Assembly (NCBI RefSeq): GCF_002858935.1
Contig: NZ_PJRT01000033.1
Location: 641,960 to 705,959 of the forward strand
DNA length: 64,000 nucleotides
From: Pantoea endophytica
GTDB taxonomy: Bacteria > Pseudomonadota > Gammaproteobacteria > Enterobacterales > Enterobacteriaceae
Reading direction: 5' to 3'
Shown one piece after another: positions 17,582 to 26,770 of this stretch; the first letter of the stretch is position 1; every line of letters starts with the position of its first letter. Under the pieces are notes generated by a model. That model had not been told where the DNA came from and did not search any database. It saw only the letters and a list, made by a program, of their open reading frames with translations. Made by a program: the position numbers and the translations under genes.

Positions 17582-18565
17582 CTAGCGCGAAGACTTTACT
17601 AATAACATGATAAACAGCGGCGCGCCGAGCGTGGCCGTTACCACGCCAATCGGCAGTTCGGCAGAGGTTAACACCAGCCGCGCAATAATATCCGCGCCAA
17701 GCAGCACTGCGGCACCGGCTAACGCCGCCGCAGGCAACAAATAACGATGATCGCTAAAACCGCTGAGACGCAATAGATGCGGGATAACCAGACCAATAAA
17801 ACCGATCGCACCCGCCATCGCTACGCTCACGCCCACCAGCCAGCCCATCGCCAGCACCAGCAGGTTGCGCCACAGCAGCAGCGGTAATCCGAGCTGACGT
17901 GCCGAGGTTTCGCCCAGCGCCAGCAAATTCAACGTGCGTGCGGTGGCGATCAGCAGCAGCGTTACCGGCAGCAGCGCCAACATCATCCAGCCATAGCGCC
18001 AGTCGATGCCGCTAAAGCCGCCCATCATCCAGTACATCAGCTGACGCAGATCGAGGCTGGTGCTAAAGTACACTGCCCACGTCATGATGGCGCTACAGAT
18101 AATGCCAAGCGCCACGCCGGTCAGCAGTAAGCGGCTCACTGAGAGTTGTTTGTGAGCGAAGTGCAGCAGCATCAGCGTGATCAGCAGCGCACCGGCCATG
18201 GCCGCCAACGCTAAGCTCCATAGCGAACCGTTACCGAGCATCACGCCTAATACCAGACCAATCCCCGCCCCGTTAGACACGCCAAGTAAGCCGGGCTCCG
18301 CCAGCGGATTGTTAAACAGCGCCTGCATCACTACGCCGCACACCGCCAGCGCTGCACCCACCAGCAGCACCGCCAGCGTGCGCGGCATGCGCAGTTGCCA
18401 GACGAACAGATCGCCTTCCGCCGAAAACCATTGTGTGGGGGAGATCCAGCTGTCGCCGGCACACAGGCTAAGCCCGATGAGCAGCAATAGCAGCGCAATG
18501 AGTGCGATGAGCCAGCGCTGGCTGCGGCGATTTGCCTGGGAAGCAAGCTGATCCAGCAGAGTCAT
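17582..18565 (-). CDS. btuC: BtuC, vitamin B12 ABC transporter permease
   Basis: Inner-membrane permease of the cobalamin importer (FecCD/BtuC family, usually ten membrane helices). The 327-aa product matches family length. Conserved segments include PRTLAVLLVGAALAVCG near residue 62, NPLAEPGLLGVSNGA, and the cytoplasmic coupling region GAIGFIGLVIPHLLRL. It is the first gene of btuCED, 39 bp upstream of btuE. Confidence 0.95.
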   Translation of the reverse strand: MTLLDQLASQANRRSQRWLIALIALLLLLIGLSLCAGDSWISPTQWFSAEGDLFVWQLRMPRTLAVLLVGAALAVCGVVMQALFNNPLAEPGLLGVSNGAGIGLVLGVMLGNGSLWSLALAAMAGALLITLMLLHFAHKQLSVSRLLLTGVALGIICSAIMTWAVYFSTSLDLRQLMYWMMGGFSGIDWRYGWMMLALLPVTLLLIATARTLNLLALGETSARQLGLPLLLWRNLLVLAMGWLVGVSVAMAGAIGFIGLVIPHLLRLSGFSDHRYLLPAAALAGAAVLLGADIIARLVLTSAELPIGVVTATLGAPLFIMLLVKSSR

Positions 18566-18655
18566 AGATAAGATTGGCTGAGAAAACAGAGATTTGATTG
18601 TAGTGGGATTACAGCAAAAAGAAAGCGGCGCTGTGGAGGCGCCGCTGGAGAAGCC

Positions 18656-19018
18656 TTACTGATGCGGAGGAAGCGGCTGACCATGATTATCACGCTTCTG
18701 CTGATTGTCACGCTGGTCGTGATGCTGCGGTTGCGGCTGACGTTTGTCGTCGCGGTGCGGTCCATTGCCCGGATGCTGCGCCTGCCAGCCGTTACCGTTC
18801 CAGTAACCGTGCGGACCTTTGGTGCCGATGCGCTGGTTATGGTGCTGTTTCCACCACGTTGGCGCACGCCAGTCGTAACCATCCCAATAGTAGCCGCGCT
18901 TATCCTGATCGCCGATATGCACTGAAACGCCCGGCGTGTTGATGTTGAAGGAAACATTGGCGATAGCCAGCAGCGGCATGCCTAACAAGACACTTAATAA
19001 TATTGCTGTCTTTTTCAT
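18656..19018 (-). CDS. DUF2502-type small secreted protein
   Basis: A 120-aa protein with a clear signal peptide (cleavage near residue 20, after AIAN/V). It has a conserved core INTPGVSVHIGDQDKRGYYW and DGYDWRAPTWW, followed by a His/Gln/Asp-rich, low-complexity tail. The IGD-(R/Q)D-x-x-G-x-YWDG pattern is that of DUF2502 proteins such as E. coli YpeC; function is unknown. It is monocistronic, between btuC and the ihfA terminator; this gene is not at this place in E. coli. Confidence 0.8.
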   Translation of the reverse strand: MKKTAILLSVLLGMPLLAIANVSFNINTPGVSVHIGDQDKRGYYWDGYDWRAPTWWKQHHNQRIGTKGPHGYWNGNGWQAQHPGNGPHRDDKRQPQPQHHDQRDNQQKRDNHGQPLPPHQ

Positions 19019-19170
19019 TATTCGAACCTTTTGCTCTGTGATGGCGCTGTTATAACAAAAGTGTTGATGCCGTCACTATCGGTGAGGACCGATTTTCGCC
19101 CTATTTTCCGGATACTTACTAAATCCTTACATCATGAATAAATCGTGTGGAGCGGCCAAATTTAAGGCAA

Positions 19171-19197
19171 AAAAAAGGCCGCTAAGCGGCCTTTTTG
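19171..19197. terminator. ihfA terminator (bidirectional form)
   Basis: GGCCGC-TAA-GCGGCC hairpin flanked by an A-run on the left and a T-run on the right, so it can stop transcripts from both strands. It lies 12 bp beyond the ihfA stop and ends the pheST-ihfA transcript. Confidence 0.9.
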
Positions 19198-19208
19198 TCG
19201 TACTGAAA

Positions 19209-19511
19209 TTAGTCAGCATCCTTGGGTGTCGCGTTCTCGACGCGACTTTTCAACTTCTGCCCCGGACGGAATGTCACCACTCGGCGCGCGGTGATAGGAA
19301 TATCTTCCCCCGTCTTCGGGTTACGGCCCGGACGCTGGTTTTTGTCACGCAGATCAAAATTACCAAATCCGGACAGTTTTACCTGTTCTCCGTTTTCCAA
19401 CGCGCGGCGAACCTCTTCAAAAAAAAGTTCTACCAACTCTTTGGCATCGCGTTTGCTCAACCCGAGTTTTTCAAACAGGTACTCTGACATTTCAGCTTTT
19501 GTAAGCGCCAT
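19209..19511 (-). CDS. ihfA: IHF alpha subunit
   Basis: Alpha subunit of integration host factor, a sequence-specific DNA-bending protein. The 100-aa product has the full HU/IHF fold, including the DNA-contacting arm with GRNPKTGEDIPI and the minor-groove Pro. It starts 4 nt after pheT and is probably translated from the same mRNA, as in E. coli. Confidence 0.97.
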   Translation of the reverse strand: MALTKAEMSEYLFEKLGLSKRDAKELVELFFEEVRRALENGEQVKLSGFGNFDLRDKNQRPGRNPKTGEDIPITARRVVTFRPGQKLKSRVENATPKDAD

Positions 19512-19515
19512 AGGT

Positions 19516-21903
19516 TCAATCCCTCAAGGTTGCCTGGAATCGCTCTTTTAATGCCGCAACGCATTTGGCAACGGTCGCGGCAATCTCCTCTTCTTCGAGT
19601 GTCCGGCTGGTATCCTGCAAAATCAGGCTAATCGCTAGGCTCTTTTCACCTTCGTTTACGCCCTTACCACGGTACACGTCAAACAAGTTTACGCCAACTA
19701 CCTGATTTACGCCAACTTTCTTACACTCCGCAATGATATCTGCTGCAGGCACATTTTCAGCCACCACAACGGCGATATCACGACGGTTTGCCGGGAAGCG
19801 AGAAATCTCGCGCGCATCAGGCAGGACGCGGTCTGCGACCTTATTCCAAAGCAGTTCAAACACTAAGGTGCGACCATTCAGATCCAGCTTACGTTCCAGC
19901 TCTGGATGAACCACCCCGATAAATCCGATTCGTTCGCCGCGTAAATAAATTGCGGCGCTTTGTCCTGGATGCAGCGCCGGATTGGCTTCCGCACGGAAGG
20001 AAATCTCATCAAGTTTACCGGTCAAATCCAGCAGCGATTCTAAATCGCCTTTCAAATCATAGAAGTCAACCGTCTGACGCGCCAGATCCCAATGCTCTTC
20101 ATAGCGATTGCCGCTTAAAACGCCGGCCAGCATAAGATCCTGGCGGATACCCAGATCGGCCTGTGTATCAGGAACAAAGCGTAAACCGCTTTCAAACAGG
20201 CGTACGCGGCCCTGCTGACGGTTTTGGTTATACACCACCGCGCCCAGCAAACCGGTCCACAGCGACAGGCGCATTGCCGACATATCGCTGGAGATTGGGC
20301 TGGGCAGGATCAGCGCCTCTTCGCCCGGATGCAGCAACTGCTGCAGTTTGGGATCAACGAAGCTGTAGGTAATCGCTTCCTGATAACCTTTATCTACCAA
20401 CAGATTTTTCGCACGCTTCAGCGACAGGTCGGCTTCACGATGCTGCGTCATGATCAGGCTGGCTTTCACCGGCACATCAGGGATGTTGTTGTAGCCGTAA
20501 ACGCGCGCCACTTCTTCGACCAGATCTTCTTCGATAGCCATATCGAAACGCCAGCTTGGCACAACGGCTTGCCACTCACCTGCACTCACTTTCACTTCGC
20601 AACCCAAACGCGTCAGGATGTCAGTAACCTGTTCGTCAGCAATCACATGGCCAATCAGACGATCGAGCTTTTCACGGCGCAGCGTGATGGTGGCGCGTGG
20701 CGGCAGCGCGCTCGCGTCAGTTTGGTCGATGACCGGGCCCGCTTCGCCGCCACAGATGTCGAGCAACAGTTGCGTCGCGCGTTCAATCGCTTTGTGCTGC
20801 AACGCTGGATCGACGCCACGCTCGTAACGATGTGACGCGTCGGTATGCAGGCCCTGACGGCGAGCGCGGCCGGTGATCGCCAGCGGATCAAAGTAGGCGC
20901 ATTCGAACAGCACATTTTGCGTCTCTTCATTGACACCGGAATGCTCGCCACCAAAAATGCCGCCCATCGCCAGCGCTTTGTGGTGATCGGCAATCACCAG
21001 CGTGTCGCTGCTGAGTTTAGCTTCGGTACCATCCAGCAGCGTCAGCACTTCGCCCTCTTCTGCCATACGCACCACGATGCCGCCGTCGATGCGGTCGAGA
21101 TCGAAGGCATGCATCGGCTGGCCAAGCTCCAGCAGTACAAAGTTGGTGATATCGACCACCGGATCGATTGAGCGAATACCGCAACGACGTAGCTTCTCAC
21201 GCATCCACAATGGCGTAGCGGCTTTAACGTTGACACCTTTCACCACGCGGCCAAGGTAGCGCGGGCACGCGGCGGTGGCATCAACACGAATCGGGAAGGT
21301 ATCGTTGATGGTGGCTTTTACCGGCTCAATTGCGGGTGCCGTCAGCGGCAAACCGTTCAAAACTGCTACATCACGCGCAATCCCGATGATGCCCAGGCAA
21401 TCGGCGCGGTTTGGCGTGACGCTGATTTCAATGGTGTTGTCATCCAGCTGCAGATAGCTGCGGATGTCGGTGCCAATTGGCGCATCGGCTGGCAGCTCAA
21501 TGATGCCATTGTGATCGTCGGAAATACCCAGCTCAGAGAAGGAGCACAGCATGCCTTCAGACGGCTCGCCACGCAGTTTTGCTGCTTTGATTTTGAAATC
21601 GCCCGGCAGCACAGCGCCAACGGTCGCCACCGCCACTTTCAGGCCCTGACGGCAGTTTGGCGCGCCGCAGACGATATCCAACAGGCGATCGCCACCGACG
21701 TTGATTTTGGTGACGCGCAGTTTGTCGGCGTTCGGATGCTGGCCGCACTCAACCACTTCACCCACCACGACACCGTGGAACGCACCGGCAACCGGATCCA
21801 CGCCGTCCACTTCAAGGCCGGCCATGGTGATTTGCTCAGACAGCGCAGCGCTGTCCAGGGCTGGATTTACCCATTCGCGTAACCAGAGTTCACTGAATTT
21901 CAT
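19516..21903 (-). CDS. pheT: phenylalanyl-tRNA synthetase beta subunit
   Basis: Beta subunit of the (alpha-beta)2 PheRS, which charges tRNA-Phe and edits mischarged tyrosine. The 795-aa protein (E. coli 795) has the N-terminal tRNA-binding OB domain (about residues 40-150), the B3/B4 editing domain, B5, the catalytic-like domain and a C-terminal ferredoxin-fold anticodon-binding domain. It follows pheS by 14 nt. Confidence 0.97.
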   Translation of the reverse strand: MKFSELWLREWVNPALDSAALSEQITMAGLEVDGVDPVAGAFHGVVVGEVVECGQHPNADKLRVTKINVGGDRLLDIVCGAPNCRQGLKVAVATVGAVLPGDFKIKAAKLRGEPSEGMLCSFSELGISDDHNGIIELPADAPIGTDIRSYLQLDDNTIEISVTPNRADCLGIIGIARDVAVLNGLPLTAPAIEPVKATINDTFPIRVDATAACPRYLGRVVKGVNVKAATPLWMREKLRRCGIRSIDPVVDITNFVLLELGQPMHAFDLDRIDGGIVVRMAEEGEVLTLLDGTEAKLSSDTLVIADHHKALAMGGIFGGEHSGVNEETQNVLFECAYFDPLAITGRARRQGLHTDASHRYERGVDPALQHKAIERATQLLLDICGGEAGPVIDQTDASALPPRATITLRREKLDRLIGHVIADEQVTDILTRLGCEVKVSAGEWQAVVPSWRFDMAIEEDLVEEVARVYGYNNIPDVPVKASLIMTQHREADLSLKRAKNLLVDKGYQEAITYSFVDPKLQQLLHPGEEALILPSPISSDMSAMRLSLWTGLLGAVVYNQNRQQGRVRLFESGLRFVPDTQADLGIRQDLMLAGVLSGNRYEEHWDLARQTVDFYDLKGDLESLLDLTGKLDEISFRAEANPALHPGQSAAIYLRGERIGFIGVVHPELERKLDLNGRTLVFELLWNKVADRVLPDAREISRFPANRRDIAVVVAENVPAADIIAECKKVGVNQVVGVNLFDVYRGKGVNEGEKSLAISLILQDTSRTLEEEEIAATVAKCVAALKERFQATLRD

Positions 21904-21917
21904 TGGATAACCTGCCC

Positions 21918-22901
21918 TTATTTAAATTGTTTGAGGAAACGTAAATCATTTTCGAAGAAGGCGCGCAGATCGGTCACACCGTAGCGCAGCATGGTGAGAC
22001 GCTCCATGCCCATGCCAAACGCAAAGCCCGAATAAATTTCCGGATCGATGCCAACATTGCGCAATACGTTCGGGTGCACCATGCCGCAACCCAGCACTTC
22101 CAACCACTTGCCGTTTTTACCCATCACGTCCACTTCTGCGGACGGTTCGGTGAACGGGAAGTAAGAAGGACGGAAGCGAATTTGCAGATTCTCTTCGAAG
22201 AAGTTGTTGAGGAAATCGTGCAGTGTGCCTTTCAGGTTGGTAAAGCTGATGTCTTTATCGACAATCAAACCTTCCATCTGGTGGAACATTGGCGTGTGCG
22301 TCTGATCGTAATCGTTACGATAAACACGGCCTGGCGCGATGATGCGGATTGGCGGCTGCTGGTTTTTCATGGTACGGATCTGCACGCCTGAAGTTTGGGT
22401 GCGCAGCAGACGCGTGGCATCAAACCAGAACGTGTCGTGATCGGCACGCGCCGGGTGATGGCCGGGAATGTTCAGCGCATCAAAATTGTGGTAGTCGTCT
22501 TCGATTTCCGGACCTGTTACCACCGCGAAACCCAGTTCGCCGAAGAAGGTTTCGATACGATCAATAGTGCGGGTCACCGGATGCAAGCCGCCATTCTCAA
22601 CGCGGCGGCCAGGCAGCGACACGTCGATGGTTTCCGCAGCCAGACGCGCATTCAGCTCCGCACTTTCCAGCGTCTCTTTGCGCGCGGTAAGGCGGTCCTG
22701 CACTTGCTGTTTGGCCTCGTTGATGACCGCACCCGCAGCCGGGCGCTCTTCTGCCGGCAGTTCACGCAGGGTGGTCATTTGCAGCGTCAGATGCCCTTTC
22801 TTACCCAGAAATTCGACGCGCACGGCGTCCAGAGCAGCGATATCCGCCGCCTCGTCGATGGCGGCCGTGGCACGAGCCACCAGGTCTGCGAGTTGGGACA
22901 T
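21918..22901 (-). CDS. pheS: phenylalanyl-tRNA synthetase alpha subunit
   Basis: Catalytic class II subunit of PheRS. The 327-aa product (E. coli 327) has the N-terminal coiled coil and class II motifs 2 and 3 (FHQMEGLIVD region and GFAFGMGMERLTMLRYG). The position where Ala decides tolerance of para-substituted Phe analogues lies in that last segment (FAFG). Expression is set by the pheM attenuator directly upstream. Confidence 0.97.
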   Translation of the reverse strand: MSQLADLVARATAAIDEAADIAALDAVRVEFLGKKGHLTLQMTTLRELPAEERPAAGAVINEAKQQVQDRLTARKETLESAELNARLAAETIDVSLPGRRVENGGLHPVTRTIDRIETFFGELGFAVVTGPEIEDDYHNFDALNIPGHHPARADHDTFWFDATRLLRTQTSGVQIRTMKNQQPPIRIIAPGRVYRNDYDQTHTPMFHQMEGLIVDKDISFTNLKGTLHDFLNNFFEENLQIRFRPSYFPFTEPSAEVDVMGKNGKWLEVLGCGMVHPNVLRNVGIDPEIYSGFAFGMGMERLTMLRYGVTDLRAFFENDLRFLKQFK

Positions 22902-22975
22902 GATTTCCTCTTCTTCCAGCCGGGCTGGTCAGTTCTCGTTGGGATCAGATGATCCGATTAAGTGTCGCCAGAAAC

Positions 22976-23001
22976 AAAAAAGCCTCCACGAGGGAGGCTT
23001 T
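22976..23001 (-). terminator. pheST attenuator
   Basis: On the minus strand AAAGCCTCC-N5-GGAGGCTTT is a perfect 9-bp stem followed by a T-run. It lies between the pheM leader peptide and pheS. When charged tRNA-Phe is abundant this terminator forms; ribosome stalling on the Phe codons of pheM would favour read-through. Confidence 0.88.
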
Positions 23002-23048
23002 CAGCGCGATTTTTCGTTTCTTTTCTTATGCGCAAAAGCCCCTGATGT

Positions 23049-23093
23049 TCAGGCGCTAAAGTAAAAAAAGAAACGGAAAATAGCAGCATTCAT
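23049..23093 (-). CDS. pheM: PheM, phenylalanine leader peptide
   Basis: A 14-codon frame reading [14 protein letters not shown], with Phe at 5 of 14 positions. It differs from the E. coli peptide [14 protein letters not shown] only at the last residue. It is followed by the attenuator hairpin and then pheST, the classic transcription-attenuation leader. It is too short for routine gene callers. Confidence 0.95.
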   Translation of the reverse strand: [14 protein letters not shown]

Positions 23094-23181
23094 GCTTGCG
23101 TTACCTTGTCATATTTAGAAACCGCACTATTGAAATGCGCAGCGGCCAAAATGTCAATCTTTTGCGTGAGTTGCGGGTAAT

Positions 23182-23206
23182 AAAAAAGGGAGCAAGCTCC
23201 CTTTTT
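23182..23206. terminator. rplT terminator
   Basis: AAAAGGGAGC-AA-GCTCCCTTTT hairpin with flanking A- and T-runs, 9 bp after the rplT stop. It separates the infC-rpmI-rplT transcript from the pheM promoter, which must lie between it and 23093. Confidence 0.88.
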
Positions 23207-23214
23207 CAACTGAC

Positions 23215-23571
23215 TTACGCCAGAGCTGATTTTGCTTTTTCAACAAGTGCAGTAAATGTCACTTTGTCGAATACAGCGATGTCAGCCAGAATCTTACGGT
23301 CGATTTCAATAGAGGCTTTTTTCAGGCCATTGATGAAACGGCTGTAAGAGATACCGTTCTGACGAGCCGCAGCGTTGATACGCGCGATCCACAGTTGACG
23401 GAACTGACGCTTACGTTGACGACGGTCACGGTAAGCATACTGACCAGCTTTGATAACAGCCTGGAAGGCAACGCGGTATACACGTGAACGTGCACCATAG
23501 TAGCCTTTAGCTTGTTTTAAGATTTTCTTGTGACGTGCGCGAGCAATTACACCACGTTTAACGCGAGCCAT
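23215..23571 (-). CDS. rplT: 50S ribosomal protein L20
   Basis: 23S rRNA-binding protein needed early in 50S assembly and, in E. coli, translational repressor of rpmI-rplT. It is 118 aa, very basic, with the typical start MARVKRGVIARARHKKILKQ. It is last in infC-rpmI-rplT. The spacer to rpmI is unusually long (171 bp) because of an ERIC element. Confidence 0.98.
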   Translation of the reverse strand: MARVKRGVIARARHKKILKQAKGYYGARSRVYRVAFQAVIKAGQYAYRDRRQRKRQFRQLWIARINAAARQNGISYSRFINGLKKASIEIDRKILADIAVFDKVTFTALVEKAKSALA

Positions 23572-23600
23572 GTGAGCTCTCCTATATCATATTCTGTGAT

Positions 23601-23719
23601 TTCCCTTCATCTTTCGTGCCGCAGCGGCGTTGGCTGTCTTCATTCATCCCAGTCACTTACTGATGTAAGTTAAGGGATTCATTCAGTTGCCGCCTTGCTG
23701 CAACCCGAAATCTTTCGGG
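23601..23719. repeat. ERIC element between rpmI and rplT
   Basis: The centre CCCAGTCACTTACTGATGTA (23648-23667) followed by AAGTTAAGGGATTCA is the reverse complement of the ERIC core (GAATCCCC...TTACATAAGTAAGTGACTGGG). The flank reads AGCCAACGC on the opposite strand, as in ERIC. The outer parts are imperfectly complementary (GTGCCGCAGCGGCG against CCGCCTTGCTGCAA). Total length of about 119 bp is near the standard 127 bp. It is transcribed within the operon. Confidence 0.85.
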
Positions 23720-23742
23720 GAATTAAACTAAAAAAAATTTAC

Positions 23743-23940
23743 TTATGCGTACGGCAGGCAGGCAATAACCAGACCCAGATCGCCTTTAGACACCATGCCT
23801 TTCGGACGCAGGTGACGTTTACGCTTAGTAGACTTTTTAGTCAGAATATGACGCAGGTTCGCGTGCTTACGCTTGAAGCCGCCAGAAGCGGTCTTCTTGA
23901 AGCGCTTAGCGGCGCCACGTACAGTTTTAATCTTTGGCAT
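23743..23940 (-). CDS. rpmI: 50S ribosomal protein L35
   Basis: Small basic ribosomal protein of 65 aa starting MPKIKTVRGAAKRFKKT, full family length. The start at 23940 is fixed by this conserved N-terminus; a longer in-frame extension is hydrophobic and not family-like. It lies 99 bp after infC and is normally translationally coupled to rplT. Confidence 0.98.
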   Translation of the reverse strand: MPKIKTVRGAAKRFKKTASGGFKRKHANLRHILTKKSTKRKRHLRPKGMVSKGDLGLVIACLPYA

Positions 23941-24039
23941 TTTTACAAATATCCACTTCGCATTGTTAATAAAATGAATCAGACAGGCGAATAAAAATCC
24001 GCACAACGCAAGCGCTGCGCGGCATTATTACTTGAAGGC

Positions 24040-24591
24040 CTACTGTTTCTTCTTAGGAGCGAGCACCATGATCATCTGACGACCTTCGATCTTCGAAGGG
24101 AAGGATTCGACAATCGCCAGATCCATGTCTTCACACAGATCTTTACGGACGCGGTTAAGCACTTCCATACCGATCTGCTGGTGCGCCATCTCACGACCGC
24201 GGAAACGCAGCGTGATTTTGGCTTTATCACCCTCTTCCAGAAAGCGAATCAGGTTGCGTAGTTTGACCTGATAGTCGCCATCATCGGTACCAGGACGGAA
24301 TTTGATTTCCTTAACCTGGATAACTTTCTGCTTCTTCTTCTGTTCCTTAGAAGACTTGCTTTTTTCATAAAGGAACTTGCCGTAATCCATGATACGGCAA
24401 ACCGGCGGTTCGGCGTTCGGGCTGATTTCAACTAAATCTACGCCGGCTTCTTCAGCTTTCTCAATGGCTTCACGCAGGGTGACAATGCCAAGTTGCTCGC
24501 CGTCTACGCCAGTTAAGCGCACTTCGGTGGCACGGATTTCGCCGTTGATACGGTTCGGACGTGTTGGTTGTACTCGTTTTCCGCCTTTAAT
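24040..24591 (-). CDS. infC: translation initiation factor IF-3 (AUU start)
   Basis: IF-3 prevents premature 50S joining and discriminates against non-canonical start codons. With the rare start ATT at 24591 the protein is 183 aa and begins (M)KGGKRVQPTRPNRINGE, aligned with E. coli IF-3. An ATG start at 24522 would lose this conserved N-terminal segment. AGAGGAAACAGGTT precedes the ATT. The AUU start is the basis of IF-3 autoregulation. Its first bases overlap the thrS stop (reading TATTAA). Confidence 0.96.
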   Translation of the reverse strand: MKGGKRVQPTRPNRINGEIRATEVRLTGVDGEQLGIVTLREAIEKAEEAGVDLVEISPNAEPPVCRIMDYGKFLYEKSKSSKEQKKKQKVIQVKEIKFRPGTDDGDYQVKLRNLIRFLEEGDKAKITLRFRGREMAHQQIGMEVLNRVRKDLCEDMDLAIVESFPSKIEGRQMIMVLAPKKKQ

Positions 24592-26524
24592 AACCTGTTT
24601 CCTCTAATTGGTGAAGATGTCGGCTGCGAATCTCTTGTTGCAGCTTCTCAACAAACACATCTACGTCCATGCTCCCAAGGTCTTTACCACGGCGGGTGCG
24701 CACGGCAACTTTGCCTGCTTCCACCTCTTTGTCACCGCAAACCAGCATATAAGGGACGCGACGTAATGTGTGCTCGCGGATTTTAAAGCCTATCTTCTCG
24801 TTTCTCAAGTCTGCTTTGACACGAATGCCAGCATTCTGCAATTTCTTCGTCAATTCACTGACGTATTCTGACTGACTGTCGGTGATATTCATCACCACAG
24901 CCTGCACCGGCGCCAGCCAACTCGGGAAGAATCCAGCGAATTCTTCGGTCAGGATGCCGATAAAGCGTTCCATTGAACCGAGAATTGCGCGATGGATCAT
25001 TACCGGTGTCTGGCGGTCGTTGTTTTCGCCGACAAAAGTCGCGTCCAGACGCTTCGGCAGGGAGAAGTCTAGCTGAACGGTACCACACTGCCAGGCGCGG
25101 TCGAGACAATCGTACAGGGTAAACTCAATTTTAGGGCCGTAGAAGGCACCTTCTCCCGGCTGATATTCGAATGGAATATCATTCTCTTTCAGCGCTTCTG
25201 CCAAATCCACTTCCGCACGATCCCACATTTCGTCGGTACCGATACGTTTTTCCGGACGGGTCGACAGCTTCACCACGATTTTTTCAAAACCGAAGGTGCT
25301 GTACATGTCGTATACCATGCGGATACAGCTGTTCACCTCATCACGTACCTGATCTTCGGTACAGAAGACGTGAGCATCATCCTGGGTAAAGCCGCGCACG
25401 CGCATCAGACCATGCAAGGCACCTGATGGCTCGTTACGATGGCAGCTACCAAACTCCGCCATACGCAGCGGCAGGTCGCGGTAGGATTTCAGACCCTGAT
25501 TAAAGATCTGAACGTGGCCTGGGCAGTTCATCGGCTTGATGCAATATTCACGGTTCTCTGAAGAGGTGGTGAACATGGCTTCTTTATAGTTCTCCCAGTG
25601 CCCGGTTTTCTCCCACAGCACGCGGTCCATCATGAACGGACCTTTCACTTCCTGATAGTCGTACTCTTTCAGCTTGGTACGCACAAACACTTCCAGCTCG
25701 CGGAAGATGGTCCAGCCGTCATTGTGCCAGAACACCATGCCCGGTGCTTCTTCCTGCATGTGGTAGAGATCGAGCTGCTTACCGATTTTACGGTGATCGC
25801 GCTTCGCCGCTTCTTCCAGACGCTGCAGATAGGCAGCCAACTGCTTTTTATCCGCCCAGGCCGTACCGTAAATACGCTGCAGCATTTTGTTGTCGCTGTT
25901 GCCGCGCCAGTAAGCCCCGGAGATTTTCTGCAGTTTGAAGTGATGGCAGAAACGCATATTCGGCACGTGCGGACCGCGGCACATGTCGATGTATTCTTCA
26001 TGTTGATACAGGCCAGGACGATCGTCGTGGCTGATGTTCTCGTCAAGAATGGTGGTTTTGTAGCTTTCGCCACGCTCAGCAAACACGTCACGTGCTTCCT
26101 GCCAGCTCACCTTTTTCTTCACCACATCGTAGTTGGTTTCAGCCAGCTGGTGCATACGCTTTTCCAGCAGCTCAAGATCTTCCTGGGTTAAGGTATGTTC
26201 CAGGTCAACGTCATAATAGAAACCGTTATCAATCACCGGGCCGATCGCCATTTTGGTGTTTGGCCACAGCTGCTTAATCGCATGCCCTAACAGGTGCGCG
26301 CAAGAGTGACGAATGATTTCTAAACCGGCGTCGTCTTTAGCGGTAATAATCGCGACCTGAGCGTCCTCGGTGATCGGATCAACCGCATCAACCAATTCGC
26401 CATTCACGCGACCCGCGATGCAGGCTTTCGCCAAACCCGGTCCAATATCCAACGCAATATCCATCACGCTGACCGGACGGTCAAAGCTGCGCTGGCTGCC
26501 ATCAGGAAGAGTAATTACTGGCAT
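24587..26524 (-). CDS. thrS: threonyl-tRNA synthetase
   Basis: Class II synthetase charging tRNA-Thr. The 645-aa protein (E. coli 642) has the N-terminal TGS domain, the editing SAD domain with its HxxxH (SCAHLLGHAI) near residue 73, the catalytic core with the zinc Cys in MNCPGH, and the C-terminal anticodon domain. It heads thrS-infC-rpmI-rplT. In E. coli its own mRNA leader is a tRNA-like operator; the leader here (26525 onward) was not folded. Confidence 0.97.
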   Translation of the reverse strand: MPVITLPDGSQRSFDRPVSVMDIALDIGPGLAKACIAGRVNGELVDAVDPITEDAQVAIITAKDDAGLEIIRHSCAHLLGHAIKQLWPNTKMAIGPVIDNGFYYDVDLEHTLTQEDLELLEKRMHQLAETNYDVVKKKVSWQEARDVFAERGESYKTTILDENISHDDRPGLYQHEEYIDMCRGPHVPNMRFCHHFKLQKISGAYWRGNSDNKMLQRIYGTAWADKKQLAAYLQRLEEAAKRDHRKIGKQLDLYHMQEEAPGMVFWHNDGWTIFRELEVFVRTKLKEYDYQEVKGPFMMDRVLWEKTGHWENYKEAMFTTSSENREYCIKPMNCPGHVQIFNQGLKSYRDLPLRMAEFGSCHRNEPSGALHGLMRVRGFTQDDAHVFCTEDQVRDEVNSCIRMVYDMYSTFGFEKIVVKLSTRPEKRIGTDEMWDRAEVDLAEALKENDIPFEYQPGEGAFYGPKIEFTLYDCLDRAWQCGTVQLDFSLPKRLDATFVGENNDRQTPVMIHRAILGSMERFIGILTEEFAGFFPSWLAPVQAVVMNITDSQSEYVSELTKKLQNAGIRVKADLRNEKIGFKIREHTLRRVPYMLVCGDKEVEAGKVAVRTRRGKDLGSMDVDVFVEKLQQEIRSRHLHQLEETGY

Positions 26525-26715
26525 TTCATATCCTTAATTGCAGTGGTAAGCCACACGAAAGCCTACATGCAAAAATGAGTTTCATAGTGTGTAACCCGGC
26601 GTGATGTCAGACCCACGTTGTCGGAATGACGCCAGGAATGTAAAGCGGCGATGATAATAGCAGCTTTCGCCGCCGATCAAAACCCGTGCAGAGATTCGCT
26701 AAGCTAAAGAGAAAT

Positions 26716-26752
26716 AAAAAAAACCGCTGCGAGGCACAGGCCTGGCAGCGGT
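26716..26752 (-). terminator. ydiY terminator
   Basis: ACCGCTGC ... GCAGCGGT stem with an inner AGGCCT palindrome, followed on the minus strand by a T-run, 19 bp after the ydiY stop. Confidence 0.85.
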
Positions 26753-26770
26753 GATTCACATCCGTCTCGC

